DNA from: Albifimbria verrucaria
Taxonomy: Eukaryota; Ascomycota; Sordariomycetes; Hypocreales; Stachybotryaceae
Assembly (NCBI GenBank): GCA_020081605.1
Contig: JAHREC010000049.1
Span: 3,038,001 to 3,102,000, forward strand
Reading direction: 5' to 3'
Length of the DNA: 64,000 nucleotides
Shown: piece after piece, positions 22,146 to 34,136 of the stretch
Numbering within the stretch: the first letter of the stretch is position 1
Layout of the letters: every line of letters begins with the position of its first letter
Made by a program: the position numbers and the translations under genes
Notes under the pieces: model-generated
What the model saw: only the letters and a program-made list of their open reading frames with translations
What the model was told of the DNA's origin: nothing
Database searches by the model: none

Positions 22146-23579
22146 TGCCTCCTGCAAGCAGAGCCGGCGTCTACCCATTTGATCTGAGTTGCCTCTGCGA
22201 AAAGGGTTTCTTTCGCATACATGTCTGCCTCTGTCGTGTAGGCTCGAGGGAGGTTCGCTCTCGTGAGTTATGCCTGATGCGCATCCCTTACTGGGTTCCC
22301 TGTTTTGGGAACTGATCTGCTTCAAACAAGCAACACGGTGGGTAGGGCAGTGGATGTTTGTGGGTCTGCTGTTCAGTAGCAGGTAATGGTTTACAGCGCC
22401 TCAAATGTTTTTTTATTGCGACTGCATTCATTTCTTGCTTCGTCGCAGCGTAACCAACCACCTGAAGTGATAACTTCGCAATGCAATGGTGGTATTTTTG
22501 CGGCGGTCCCCTGTCATGAGCGTTATGACGTTGGATTGAAGCTTGGCATTGCAGAGGTTGTTCTACAAGTCGTTCTAGACAGGGCTGTCAAGCAATTAAA
22601 CTCGTGTTTTAACTTGAAAGTGGTTGCGGGATAATTTATTTAGCATATATAATACGCAATTATGCCATCCGGCATTAGGCGTGCCAGCGGGTAATCACCG
22701 AGCGCGCGGCGGGATATGGAGTTCAACATCTCAAGGCTCAGAATGACAAACAAGAGAGAGAGAAAAAAAGTTAACAAAGCGCATGTTGATGGTCACGAAT
22801 CTGTGCTGTCTCGGAACTTTGACCTGGCCCTTGGCACCTTTGAAGCGCATGCCAAGAAGTGGAGGGTGTTGCTGGCGGGAAGCGCAAGGATGTTTTGCTT
22901 GCTGCTTGCTTGCTTGCTTGCAACGCAGCGCACCGCAGCGCACCACAGTGAGGAGTGTGAGCATATTTTCGTTACCGCTGCGCTTGCTCGGTCTTGTTGC
23001 GCGCCGACACAATTATCCGTCGAGTCCATTGGTCTAAGTCAGCAGCATGGATGTGTCTTATGTCCGTCTGTCGCGCGCAGGATGTCGCCGTGGCCCGATG
23101 AGCCGTGTAACATTGAATCGAGGAAGAAATGGAAGGCTTTTCGAATGCCTTTCTGGGTCAGCGCCTATTCTCGTGATGCCAATCAATCACTATCTTCTTT
23201 CCCGCCTCTTCTTCAAACACACCTGCTCCTCTCGTCGTCGAATCAAATCCCACGGAATGCGACCTTCCCACGCTGACAAAAAACCCACCTCTCTCTCTCT
23301 ATATCTCTCCCAGACCACGCACACGGCAACGCAAATCATGTGCCGGCGCTTCTCTGACCGCTGGATGCAACTGATAGTGGAGCATATAACACGGCTGCCA
23401 TACGTGGAACCGTGATTCTCTGCGCGGAACCAGCATTGGTTCGAGAACCTATCGGGCCCTCCCTCCCCCTTTCCCCTTGCTCTTCCTTGTCCTTGTGCAT
23501 TACATAGTTACATGCGAGGGTGGTGAATGTTTCAGTAATAGGCCAAGCCATTCACTGCTCTTTGATAGCACGGACGTGG

Positions 23580-23632
23580 CGTGTGTGTACAGAGTATGTG
23601 TGTGAGTGTGTGTGTGTGCGTGTGCGTGAGAA
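23580..23632. repeat. GT-rich microsatellite
   Basis: Imperfect (GT)n with GA interruptions in non-coding sequence. Confidence 0.8.
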
Positions 23633-25436
23633 AATAAGGACAGTCAATATTTGCATCGGCATATTGCGATTGTCGATCTCTTGTCCTTGAAAAGGGCAGC
23701 CAATCATTCCTCTCACCCCTTTGCCCTTTGCCCGTTGCGCTTTGGCTTGTCCTGCGCCATCCTGCCTTGGCCTTTTTGCTTCTTTTCCTTCCTTTCCATT
23801 CATTGCACAGTGCTGTGTCTGTCTATCTGGCTGGCTTTGCTACCGACACCACAGCCGTGCGCCCTGTAGTCGCAACCCAACCTATCCATCCATCCAACGC
23901 ACGCACGCAACAACACCGCCGCTCGTGACAATAATTAACACTCCCTATATATTGATTGCTGTCCATCATTCCGCTTTGAGTCAAGGCCCGAGTAGCCCCC
24001 AAAGGTGGGAATATGCGACTCCATGCCGAGGCTCCAAAGCAATGCAAACATCCACCTTCCCTCATAAAACCATCCTATTAAACTCTGGGTCGTGTCGTCG
24101 TGCCCAGCAGCGCTTACATGATGCTGACCCTGGAATCCCTGCCCCTTAGATCGAACTCTCCACAAGTCCCTCCACAAGTTCTTCCACGACGGGTAAGTGC
24201 TTCGAGGCAATATCGTCTAGGTAGCGATGTACGTGCGTCTATGTGTGAGTGAATAGCTGTATGTGTAACTTGGCATTGTCGTTCCCTGCGAATCGAGGGT
24301 CGCGTACCCGATGCCACGCCTTGTATCGACATCCTACTCTCCCAAATCGATGTCCAGAGCAAAAGGTCCATAAACCCGCCTGGTTCTTTTGTCAATGCGC
24401 CCTTCCCCGACATCCACGGTCAGAGCACTGTCATGGTTCTAGCCCTGCTTGCCTGCTTGCCTGCTGCTCTCGACCGTCCGTCAGAGGCGCAGGCATACGC
24501 ATACACGTATATGTCTCGTGGTGAAAGAGGCTAGTGATAAGCTAGAGACGCTACGTCAACAGCATCTGGGGTTTCGTTCCCACGGGAGCTTCGGCATGAC
24601 TCCTCGACGTCTTGTCAGCACCCGCGTCATCCCTTCATTCAGAAGGTGCATTAGCCGTTGCGATATTCGGATCGGCTGGGACCACGCTAGAGTCTCCCCG
24701 CCCGCTCGTTACCTCCGATATTGGCCGTTTATCACCTACCTGGGTCTCTATTCTATTGTTGCTTTGTGGTCCCAAACGTTCGTCAGCCTGGTCACGTCAA
24801 AGAGCTCGCAGCAGTTGCGTAATCTTGTTCTTGTTGTGACTATGCGTGCACTTTTGAACTGCTTCCTTCCACCGTATTATACATCTGTCGGATGGCGTTT
24901 GCTGCCGTTTTGCTGCTGTTGAGATCCTCATACAGCCCATCTCCAGCTCATCTACGTCCAACGACATCCTTATCCTTAGACTCCTGCCTCCCCTCGAGTA
25001 TCTGTCATCCCCTCCCAAGGAAAATATACATGACAACTACATGATACTGTGCGCAAACACCCAGTCTGTCCTGGGCCTTGTATCCCAGCCAGACATACGT
25101 ATCGTGACATTATCGCTCTCGACCAGAAGCAGACGCAGCTTGCAATGCTGTCACGCAAAAAAAAGAAAGGATACCAGACGCAACCCAAATCCGAATGCGA
25201 TCCACGGCTCCCGATTCCGAACCCCAACTCCCTCCAAAATTCTTTTGCTTTTTCCCGGCCCTCTACAATTTTCCATCACCGTAAAGACCCAGCTACCAAG
25301 CCTGGTAGGCTTGTTAATGTTATAGGAACCATTGAGGAACCTCGCCTGAGGAGGAGTCCTTCTCAGGTGCGTAATGTGTAGACGACGAATCCCTCAAAGT
25401 AAGCCGCCGCTCGTTGTTATGTTGTATTTGTATCGC

Positions 25437-27162
25437 TTAGGCGTTGGTGGCCTGGGCACCTCCGCGGCCGCGAGGGGCACCGCCACGGCCTCGGTTCTGG
25501 CCAGAGAAGTTGCCCCTAGCATTGCCCTGTCCACCGGTGCGGTTTCCGTCGAAGCCACCACGTCCACGTCCGGGAGCACCACCACGGCCAGATCCGTAGT
25601 TGCTACCTCCGTAAGCGGTGGACTTGGGGCGGCGTGGCTCAACCACGATGTTCTCGCCGTTAACGATGTGGGGGTTGGCAGAGACAGCCGCCTGGTAACC
25701 CTCGATCGTCTTGTACTCCACGAAAGCACAGTTCTATCCCAGTCATGTTAGTAGCCGTTTATCAAACATCGCAAATGAAATACCACATACCTTCTGGCGG
25801 TTGATGTCGAAGTAGGTGAGCTCGCCGTGAGCGGCCAGGGCGTTTCGCAGGTCAGCCTCCTGAACCTTCTCCGTCACGTACTTAACGTATCCCATAGTGC
25901 CCTCCTTCTCAGCAGGGGCGGCGGCAGGGGCGGCGGCCTGAGGCTTGTTCTGGCGCTTGGACTCGGCGCCAGCAGTCTGCCAGCCAGATGCCTCCTTGTT
26001 ACCGGACTCGGCAGCAGGAGCGGGAGCACTTGACTGTGTAGAGGCGGGAGCGGCGGCGGCAGGGGCAGGGGCCGGTGCTCGGCTCTGGGCGGGAGCAGGA
26101 GGAGTAGCAGTCTTGGGCAGAGGAACGACGGGTCGGGGTCCGGCGGCGGCAGCAGCTCGGCTGGCCCAAGTCATCGGCTTAGGAGGTCCAGAAGGCTCAG
26201 GAGCCTTGGTCTCGGGCTGGGGAGCAGCTGGCTGAGCGACAGGGGTAGGGCTAGGGTCCTTGGGCTTCTCGGGCTCCTTGATATCCTCCTCGGCAATCTC
26301 ACGAGCAGCAGCTTCGGGATCAGCAGCCTGCTCGGTGGTGGCGGCGGGCTTGGTCTCAGCGGCAGCTTCAGCTGCAGGTGCCTCCGCAGCACCCTCGGTG
26401 GTTGATGTCACCTCCTGAAGCTTCTGCTCCACAGCGCCAGTGTCTACGCTGCTCGACTCCTCCTTCGCAGCCGGGGCCTCAACCTGAGCAGGGGCGGGAG
26501 CTGCGGCAGCCTCGGCCTCGGGCTCCTGAGCGGTGGTCTCCTCGGCAGCCTCGAGAGGCTCCTCGTTGGACTCTTCGTCAATGTATCGCAGAATATCGTT
26601 GAGAACAAAGTAGCCAGAGGGTTGTTGGGCGAGGACGAAGGTCTGGACGAACTTCTTGGGCTCACCGGCCTTGTTGGAAGTCTCACCAATCACCTGAATA
26701 ACGATGCTCTCGAAAGAAGCCTGGGAGTCGACATTGGAGATTCGGACCTTGCAGTCTTGGAAGTCGAGCGCAGCGATACGCTCTTGGATAGCCTGGGGTG
26801 GCAGACGTTAGTTTCAGAATACAGTTGTCGTTTTCCCAATGACTATTCCTCACCTGTCTGCCAACAGAGATGTTGGTAACCTCAGCCTCGACACCGTAGA
26901 CGAACTGCGAGCGTTTGCCGTAGAAGAGCTAGCGTACGGTTAGTTAAGAAGCCAAGAGAACGACGCGCCATTGCATGCTTACGTGGAGCTTCTCCGGTGA
27001 CTTGCTCAGGGTTGTGTAGTACTGCTCGACGAAGAACCAGCCAACCTCATCCTTGGACAGGTTGTTGCTGCTGGAGGTTGCGTTGGTAGAGGCGCCGGCA
27101 TCGGTGGAAGCCGTGGTAGGAGCGAACTGCTCCTGAGAAGCGAGGTTACCGTTCGTGGCCAT
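25437..27162 (-). CDS. G3BP-like NTF2 + RRM protein (Nxt3/Bre5 family)
   Basis: Homologues scaffold stress granules and act as cofactors of a deubiquitinase (Bre5 with Ubp3 in budding yeast, Nxt3 with Ubp3 in fission yeast). The N-terminal NTF2-like domain starts at VGWFFVEQYYTTLSKSPEKL and contains LFYGKRSQFVYG and FVQTFVLAQQPSGYFVLNDI. A long Ala/Pro/Glu-rich disordered middle leads to an RRM (GYVKYVTEKV, then NCAFVEYKTIEGYQAAV) and a C-terminal RGG tail of GRGRGG and RGGAPRGRGG repeats. Exons in transcript order: 26983-27162, 26854-26928, 25791-26792, 25734-25790 being the last intron, and 25437-25733. All junctions are GT..AG and the model is 517 residues with no frame break, unlike most neighbours. 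Confidence 0.92.
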
Positions 27163-28708
27163 GATTGCTAGGGGAGAGCAAGTTGGATCGACAGGCAGCG
27201 GAGCGGCGCGGGAAAACGGCGATGGCGATTAGGCTGAGGCCGGGAGCGCGCGATAGAATGGCTGTGCTGCGCAACGCAGAGACTGAGCCGAACCGGAGGG
27301 AGGTATTAGGTGACAGGACACGTCACACAGTCGGAGAGGCGGAAGGGCTGTAAAATGCCGTCCTGGTGATGGATATGAGGGAGGAGTCGGAGGGTCGTGG
27401 AGGAAGAGCGGCCAAAAGCGAGCTGCTTGTCGGCACGACTGGGGAGCTGGGCCGGCGAGGGAAAAGAAGAGGAGGCGAGGGCCGATGAAGGCAAAGGCAG
27501 GCTGCGTCGGGGCGAGATACGATCGGTATCGCAATAGGCTAGCCAGGCGAGAGCAGGACCTGATGGCAGGAGGGAAGAGGAGCGGAAGAAGAGGATGAGG
27601 GGTGGTGGGTTGTTGGAAGACTGGATGCCTGCTAAGCTGGTTTGCGAAGAAAGAGAGAGAAAAATATACATACATCACACAATGACTTTTAGAAATGGAC
27701 CTTGACCTCACAAACCTGGCCTGGTCCGTGCGCCGCCGGCCTTGTCACTCCCAGCTGACACAATTTTCCCGAGACCAATCCCCGGCGACGCAACGCCAAA
27801 GAGGTCTGTGATTTTGGGCGTCAATGAAGTAATTGTAATTGAGAGACGATAAATATTTTATTGAATTTTTACTTTTTACTTTTTGCTCCAAATGAGAATA
27901 ACGGCATAGGTAATGTAGCTTCTTGAAGCTCCTGTTCTGCTACAGTGCGCACACATATCAGACCGTGTCTAACAATTGATCATGTGAGCTGGCACCAGGC
28001 CTCGGGACATCATGTAAGCAGTCTATTACAACGTCTTGCTTCTCAGATGCAACATGATATAACCTGGTGAATGAAGAGACGCGTGAATGAACAAAACAAA
28101 CGACAAGTTCGGTTACATCGGGCGCGAGTCAAGACCTCTGGCAATGCCCAAAGCAGGTCACGTTGTACAGCTACCTGTGTACATGATTGGGTCAAGGGCT
28201 GAAAGCAACATCCGCAGAGGAATTAGACCTATGGCAAAAATGTAGACATTATTCATGTACTGCACACGGGGATGGAATTCTGTGCTTGTCTCACCTCGGT
28301 CAGCCTCGTCAAGCCCTTGCGGAGGGCAACCTTGACCGAAAACGCCCCCAACGGGCAAGTTACCGGCCCTCGAGGGCAGCTCAACGTCGGTGCTCTTTTG
28401 CGGGGTTCCACCCAAACGCCAGCAGTAGAAACAGCCTCCCTCCCCCTGCGAAAGCCGCAGCCTGCCCGATTCGGGCCAACGACGACTCTCTTTGAAATTT
28501 TTCCAATCTTATCAGTGCCAACCCCCACAGTGCCCTTTTTTTTATCAGCAACTTTTCTACCGCCTGTGTATGCCAAAGAATCGCTGCATACCTTGTACGT
28601 CCACCTTTTTCACCTTGGACATCATAAGTTGCGCTTCGGTCCCTGCAACTTCCAGGTCTCCCTCTATTCTCTCTTTTTTGCAGTCGCGCATTCTCCCACT
28701 CGCCCACA
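27163..28708. promoter_or_regulatory. Divergent promoter region, G3BP-like gene and MRT4
   Basis: 1.5 kb between two start codons facing away from each other. It includes a T/A-rich stretch near 27840-27890 and a CT-rich stretch just before the MRT4 start. No extra gene is supported. Confidence 0.55.
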
Positions 28709-29601
28709 ATGCCCAAGTCGAAGCGCGCCAAGGTCTTCAACCTCACTCAGGTCTCCAAGAAGACCCGTGAGCAGAAGGACCGCCTCTTCCAGAACATCCG
28801 CGATGCTGTCCCCGAGTACCAGCACTGCTTCGTCTTTAGCGTCGACAACATGCGCAACAACTACCTCAAGACCGTGCGACAGGAATTGTCTGACAGCCGG
28901 TTAGTTTCTCTGCCCTTCCCTTGCGCTCTCTCTGCGACCGCCATGTCATGTCCTGAGCAAAACTGATTTTGTATCATAGTCTTTTCTTCGGCAAGACGAA
29001 ACTCATGGCCAAGGCCCTCGGACAGACCTCCGCCGAAGCAATTGCCCCAGGCATTGAAGACCTCACTCCCTTCCTCACCGGAACCGTTGGTCTGCTTCTG
29101 ACCAACCGCCCCGCCGAGGCCATTCTCGAGTACTTCAACAACCTGACCCACGTCGACTTTGCTCGTGCTGGTGTCACCGCCTCCCGAGAGTTCACCATCC
29201 CTGCCGGTGTCGTCTACGCAACCGGCGGCGAGGTCCCTGCCGAACATGACGTTCCCATGGAGCACTCCATCGAGCCCGAGCTGCGAAGACTGGGTGTTCC
29301 CACTCGCATGGTTAAGGGCAAGGTCGTCCTTGGCGAGGAGAGCGGAGAGGGCGAGGGTTACACCGTCTGCAAGGAGGGCGATGTTTTGGACTCGAGGCAG
29401 ACCAGACTGTTGAAGCTTTTCAGCGTCTGCCTGAGCGAGTTCAAGGTCCAGATATTAGCGTAAGTCTACCGCTTCCCCCTTCCCCGTACTGGTCACTCTT
29501 GGGTCGCAACATCTCGACTAACACGCCACAGGTACTGGAGCTCTGCCAGCGGAGAGGTTACTAAGGTAGACCCGAATGCTATGGAGGGCGTCGACGAGTG
29601 A
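28709..29601 (+). CDS. MRT4: Ribosome assembly factor MRT4
   Basis: MRT4 is a nucleolar paralogue of ribosomal stalk protein P0. It occupies the P0 site on pre-60S particles and is later exchanged for P0. The start [20 protein letters not shown] is family-typical, followed by the L10-like fold ([28 protein letters not shown]) and the insert domain ([35 protein letters not shown]) up to a short acidic end. It lacks the acidic P-protein tail, which separates it from P0. Exons: 28709-28899, 28980-29459, 29532-29601; 246 residues, normal for the family, with no frame break. ATG lies in a CACAATG context after a CT-rich leader. Confidence 0.94.
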
Positions 29602-30331
29602 TTGGCTCCCTTGCCAGCATGCTAGAATTGGACACTTCGTTTGACAAGGGTTTATTCGTACGACTGATACCAGCACAGGGTTAACATGGGCTATCGGCGT
29701 TGAAGGTCACGGACATTTGGGGGCACCATGTTTTTAGACCTGCCATGACTGACACTTTGAGTGACGCATGATCGGCAGGACAAAAAGTCTTTCTCGTACA
29801 TGCCGCAATTTACTTGAGGGATCTTTATATTCCTCGTTCAACTTTTTCACATATTATGTGTCCATGAAAGAATAAACTGATTTTTTTCGAGAATCCACGC
29901 GACTCCGGGCCCTGCAATGTTTAGGTCACAAGTCCTTACCTCTGACCTTACCTCTACCGTCGTAGCTGATTGCAGATTACGAGCAATACCTACTACAAAC
30001 TACCTTGCCTGCCAAGAAACAGAAAGGGGAATAATGATAAAGAAATAGTATACATAACCGAGGTTTTGCTGTGAACGATCCATCTTACCCCTGATAGAAA
30101 AAAGAGATGGCATGGTTTTGAGCGCGTGTGCTGGGAATGCTGTTGACCACGCCGGAAACTGGCAACATCCTAGGTGTCTGCGTTCTGAGTACGACTCCAG
30201 TGGACTTTGGCCTTGGGTCATCAAACATGGTGAATCTGATACCTCGGCTTACCCTTGCTCGGTGGGAGGAGAGAACAGAGAAACTGAGGGTAAGAAAGCT
30301 CAGGACCCACCGAAAGCTCCTGCCGTAGGGC
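29602..30331. other. Convergent gap between MRT4 and U1-70K
   Basis: Shared 3' flanks, about 730 bp, with A/T-rich patches. No gene supported. Confidence 0.6.
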
Positions 30332-31942
30332 TCAGTACCGACGCAGCTTTCTGGGATCTTCGTAGCCGCCATCGTAGCCTCGCTTGCGGCTATCGTCGTC
30401 GCGGGGTCTGTCGTAGTCCCGATCCCGGTCACGATCCCGGTCACGATACCCACCTTCGCGCCGGCCGATAGGTTCCATGTTGCTTCCGGTCCGGCGGCCT
30501 TCACGGTCGCCATAACGTCCGCCGTCTCGCCCGCCGTCTCGTCCATCACGTCCAGCCTCTCGTCCAGCCTCTCGTCCTCCATCCCGACCACCGTCTCGAC
30601 CACCGTCTCGACCACCGTCTCGGCCACCATCGCGTCCATCTCGGCCGCCGTCTCGGCCACCGCCTGGTCTATCGTCATATGAGCGCCCGCTGCCGCGGAG
30701 TCATACCCACCGGAGAAGCCTCTGTCGCCACCGTTTCTCCTGTCAAAGCCAGGGCCTGGAGGTGCTCCGCTTGGTGCTCCAAAGCCGTTGCGATCGCCAC
30801 GGGGCCAAAGTCGCCGCCACGACGGAAACCATCACCTCGACCGCCACGGAAACCTCCACGACCACGACCACCTTCAAAGCCCTTGAAGCCGCCGCGGAAA
30901 CCGCCGCCTCCACCACCAAAGGCTCCGGGGCCGGCTGGACGTGGAGGCATCGCTTTGGTGTAACCTCTGCCACCGCGGCCACCACCAAGGCGACGAGGAA
31001 GCCAGCCTGTGACAGTTCTACCACGTTCAACATCCAGCTTGATGCGTCGGTCCTTGATGCGAATACCATCGCAGGAATCTAGAGCAGCTAATCCCGATTG
31101 CGCCAGGAGGCGCACGTGTCAGTAAATCTTACCATGACGTGGACATCTTGTTCTTGACAAGATGAGAAAAACAAATGGTGAGGAAGAGACAGGCAAGCTT
31201 GAGGGCCCTTTGTGTCTCGGTGTACACGTCTGGAGATGGGCAAGCCTGAGGGCCACATCTCCAGGGCATAGCTGAGGATGCCAATTCTCTCCAAGAGAGA
31301 GGGAAAAATAATATACTAGGGAAGGGTATGGGGATGTTTACCTCTCATATCTTTTTCTCGTTCAAACACCACGAAGGCATATCCGCGATGGGGCTTCTTC
31401 TTCTTGTTGGGTTTCTCGTGCGCATGCGTGTCGGTGACAATACGAATCTAAGAGAATGTTAGCAATGCCTTTTTGCGAAAGATTTGGGACACGTACGCGC
31501 TCAATAGGACCAAAACGGCCAAATTCGCGTTCGAGATCCCGCTCGTCAGCATCGTAGCTCAAACGCGCAACAATGAGCGTCTTGAATGAATCTCCACGAA
31601 TGTTGGGGTCTTCATGAGGTTTGTCTGCAGCGGCGCCAGTCAGTATTTGCAACACGAGCTCTCGCGGCAAGCTATGCTCACAGAGCTTGGGCCCCTCCGT
31701 CACGAGCTTCTCGGCAGCTTCCTTCTTCTCTCGCTTCTTGCGGTCGCGTGCCTCCAGCCAGCTTTCAGTGGGAGTGTACTGGTCCGTCTCCTTGTAGTGC
31801 TGCAGCGCGGGGAGAAAGGCTGCGACGCTGCCAATGGCTGCTGTCTTACGCTTCTCTGGCGCGTAATCTGGAGGATCAACCCATCGCAAAGGTGGTCGCG
31901 CCGCGAAAAGCGCCAACAGATTCGGGGTAGTTTGTCCGTCAT
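30332..31942 (-). CDS. SNP1: U1 snRNP 70 kDa protein (U1-70K/Snp1)
   Basis: Binds stem-loop I of U1 snRNA and helps 5' splice-site recognition. The N-terminal U1-specific segment ([28 protein letters not shown]) precedes an RRM with RNP2 [10 protein letters not shown] and RNP1 [10 protein letters not shown]. Then come the conserved [20 protein letters not shown] block, a glycine-rich stretch ([20 protein letters not shown]) and a long Arg-Asp-Gly-Gly repeat tail ending [10 protein letters not shown]. Exons in transcript order: 31682-31942, 31497-31624, 31342-31447, 30332-31087. The last intron is 254 nt, four to five times the others. Three missing bases are inferred at GGGG 31924-31927, GGGG 30801-30804 and GG 30697-30698; with them the model is 417 residues. 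It shares a 331 bp promoter with the mL43 gene. Confidence 0.94.
31088..31341 (-). other. Long third intron of U1-70K with nested splice signals
   Basis: Within this intron the minus strand carries a good internal donor (GTAAGA, 31127-31132) and its own TACTGAC branch site before the shared acceptor. It also has a T-rich tract ending in CAAG at 31153-31156, which would define a 20 nt exon at 31133-31152. Including it would shift the frame and meet TAG immediately in the next exon. A 22 nt imperfect direct repeat (31186-31207 and 31233-31254) also lies inside. Confidence 0.4.
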
Positions 31943-32273
31943 GCTGACGAGTAAGTGTCCCTATGTATCTGCAATCGAACACTTGGATGACACTCCCTTG
32001 ACTGACGGGTCCGCGATGGAGGTTTAAATGATATGGCAATCCACACGAGAAATATCCAGGCAACCAGCAGAAAGGGTGCCTGGGGGAAATGCACGAGATG
32101 TTACAGGGGTTGGCTTGGCCGATGTTCTACCGCCAGCACTAGACCCTTTCTGGACCCATGCCATGTGAGCTGGAATTTTCCTAGAGAACTCGACCGCGAC
32201 ATCCAGACCTGAGAAGACTCGCATTTACGTCCCCGTAGGTGATGGGTTTGTGTCTGTATTCTAATCAGCAAAG
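31943..32273. promoter_or_regulatory. Shared promoter of U1-70K and mL43
   Basis: 331 bp separates two start codons that point away from each other, so both genes are driven from one compact region. No binding site could be named with confidence. Confidence 0.6.
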
Positions 32274-32801
32274 ATGACGGTCAAGGCTATACGGGCTATT
32301 TCGTCCAGCAAGGTGAGCACATCGAGCTCCAGCCAGTGTCTGCACACGCTGATCTAACGCGAACCACAGAATGGCATCGGCGCATTCGTGCTCCAGTGCA
32401 AGAAGATGGATTTCCACTACTGCGATTGGGCTGGAAGCTCAAAGGGCATGAAGTACGTTTGTCCGAAAACTCCAGCATCCATGTCGTGTCCGTAGCTAAC
32501 CATACTCCCAGTGGCTTCATCAAGTCTCTTCTCCCCAAGTTCGCTGCCAACAACCCCCAAGTCGAGTTCGCGGTATCCCCTAGGCCTGGCAAGCACCCGG
32601 TCATCATCGGCCACTACATCAATGGCCGTACGAAGCCCATCTGCGTACGAAACCTGTCACCATACGAAATCCTGCAAAAGTCGAGCTGCTGCGCGATGCT
32701 AGCGGAGACAAGTTACGGCGGACGAACAAGGCGGTCCACAGCAACAAGCCCAGTGTCAGAGGCATCTGGTCCCCTACCACGGCAACGGTATGGCCGTTTG
32801 A
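32274..32801 (+). CDS. MRPL51: Mitochondrial large ribosomal subunit protein mL43 (MRPL51)
   Basis: Structural protein of the mitochondrial large ribosomal subunit, of the L51/S25/CI-B8 thioredoxin-like fold. It starts MTVKAIRAISSSKNGIGAFV, continues KMDFHYCDWAGSSKGM and FIKSLLPKFAANNPQVEF, then HPVIIGHYINGR and NLSPYEILQKVELLRDASG. Exons: 32274-32312, 32370-32452, 32512-32801, the second intron with a GCTAAC branch site. Two missing bases are inferred (at G 32680 and CCCC 32771-32774). With both the protein is 137 residues and ends GIWSPYHGNGMAV, which is the usual length and end for fungal members. Confidence 0.93.
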
Positions 32802-33172
32802 GCGAAGAGCGAAGAGCAAAGGGACTGTGGAAGCGTTTGAGGGCAACTGTACAACCCCAAAAATATGTGTATATCTGTACAATATGGCGATCTTCACGAC
32901 ATTTAACTGTGGGGAGATGTTCCGTGTAAGAATTTAGAGGCAATATGTTAAACATCACAAAAGAAAGAGTTCAAAATCTGTCGACCCGGTCATTGACGCT
33001 CGATATTGGGCTATCTTGCTGCATTTAACCCTACCATAAATGTTACCAAAGGCTATCTTTCCTTCAAGTTTTTTTTACGACCAGTGTCTATCAGCTGGTT
33101 GGGTTGCATCCCATTGGATCTTAATTCCCTTTTTGACTTTGTGGCATCTTCTCTCTTTACGCAGGTCTTAAT
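32802..33172. other. Convergent gap between mL43 and TPI
   Basis: 371 bp of 3' flank. On the + strand three UGUA words lie between 32848 and 32884, the middle one (32868-32875) being TGTATATC, one base from the word predicted for the local PUF protein. Confidence 0.6.
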
Positions 33173-34136
33173 TTACTGCTTCTTGGCGTTGATGATGTCG
33201 ACGACTGGGTCATGTCAGTATTCTTGAATTTTGCAGGATTTAAAGAGATATATGGGTTTGGCTTACAGGCAGGCTTGAGGGAAGCACCACCGACGAGGAA
33301 GCCGTCAATATCGGGCTGCTTGCTGAGCTCGCCGCAGTTCTTCTCGTTGACGCTGCCACCGTACAGGATTCTGGTCTCGTCGGCAACCTGCTGGTTGACG
33401 TTCTTGGCCAGCCACTCGCGGATGGCCTTGTGGACCTCCTGAGCCTGCTCAGTGGTGGCGACCTTGCCGGTGCCAATGGCCCAGATGGGCTCGTAGGCAA
33501 TGACGACCTTGCTCCAGTCGGAGATCTGAGAGCGGAGGGCCTCGAGCTGCTTGCTGACGACCTCGATGGTCTTGCCAGCCTCACGCTCCTCGAGGGACTC
33601 ACCGCAGCACCAGATGACGCCGACGCCGTTCTCGGTAGCGTACTTGGTCTTGGAGGCGACAACCTCGTCAGACTCCCTCAGGATGGTGCGGCGCTCGGAG
33701 TGGCCAAGGATGGCCCAGTTGATGTTGCTGTCCTTGAGCTGGGAGACGGAGATCTCGCCGGTGAAAGCGCCATTGGGCTTGTCGAAAACGTTCTGGGCGG
33801 CAACCTCGAGGCCGTCACGCAGGTTCTCACGGACCAGGAGCAGGTAGAGAGCGGGAGGAGCAATGACGACCTCTTGCATATAGGGTTAGGATGTGCTCAG
33901 ACAGAGGGACGGAAGGAAGTCCATTGACAAACATACCGGTGTTGGGGTCGAGAGAGGCATTGTTCAGGTTGTTGACAATCTCCTTGATGGACGAGATAGT
34001 CCTGTTCCTGTTTTCAAACGTGTGAGCCCAACGCTTGAGAGACACAGCCCGCCGTGAGCGGTAGGGCAGGGAGGGTCAGAGGTGAGGGCGGGACATACAT
34101 CTTGAAGTTGCCGCCGACGAAGAACTTGCGAGCCAT
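33173..34136 (-). CDS. TPI1: Triosephosphate isomerase
   Basis: Cytosolic glycolytic enzyme that interconverts dihydroxyacetone phosphate and glyceraldehyde 3-phosphate. Catalytic residues are all visible: Asn and Lys in GGNFKM near the start, the electrophilic His in LGHSERR, and the base Glu in [14 protein letters not shown]. The phosphate-binding loop ILYGGSVN and the [11 protein letters not shown] end are also present, closing with [10 protein letters not shown]. Exons in transcript order: 34099-34136, 33937-34007, 33267-33872, 33173-33204. The model is 248 residues, the normal length, with no frame break. The motif KMNRT has Arg where most TPIs have Gly; it falls next to the first splice junction. 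Confidence 0.97.

Larger units (their letters stand above)
20263..25436. other. 5.2 kb gene-poor gap
   Basis: Left part: promoter and leader of the PH-domain gene. Right part: 3' flank of the G3BP-like gene. Frames such as 20233-20871, 22716-23276 and 24449-24922 are short, unspliced, biased in composition and match no family I recognise. Low-complexity blocks include (CTG/CTA)n at about 22117-22145 and GT/CA repeats at 23580-23632. A non-coding RNA cannot be excluded. Confidence 0.5.

Noticed and set aside
22716..23276. 186-codon frame in the 20-25 kb gap
   Set aside because: No domain, no splice pattern, interrupted by simple repeats; not supported.
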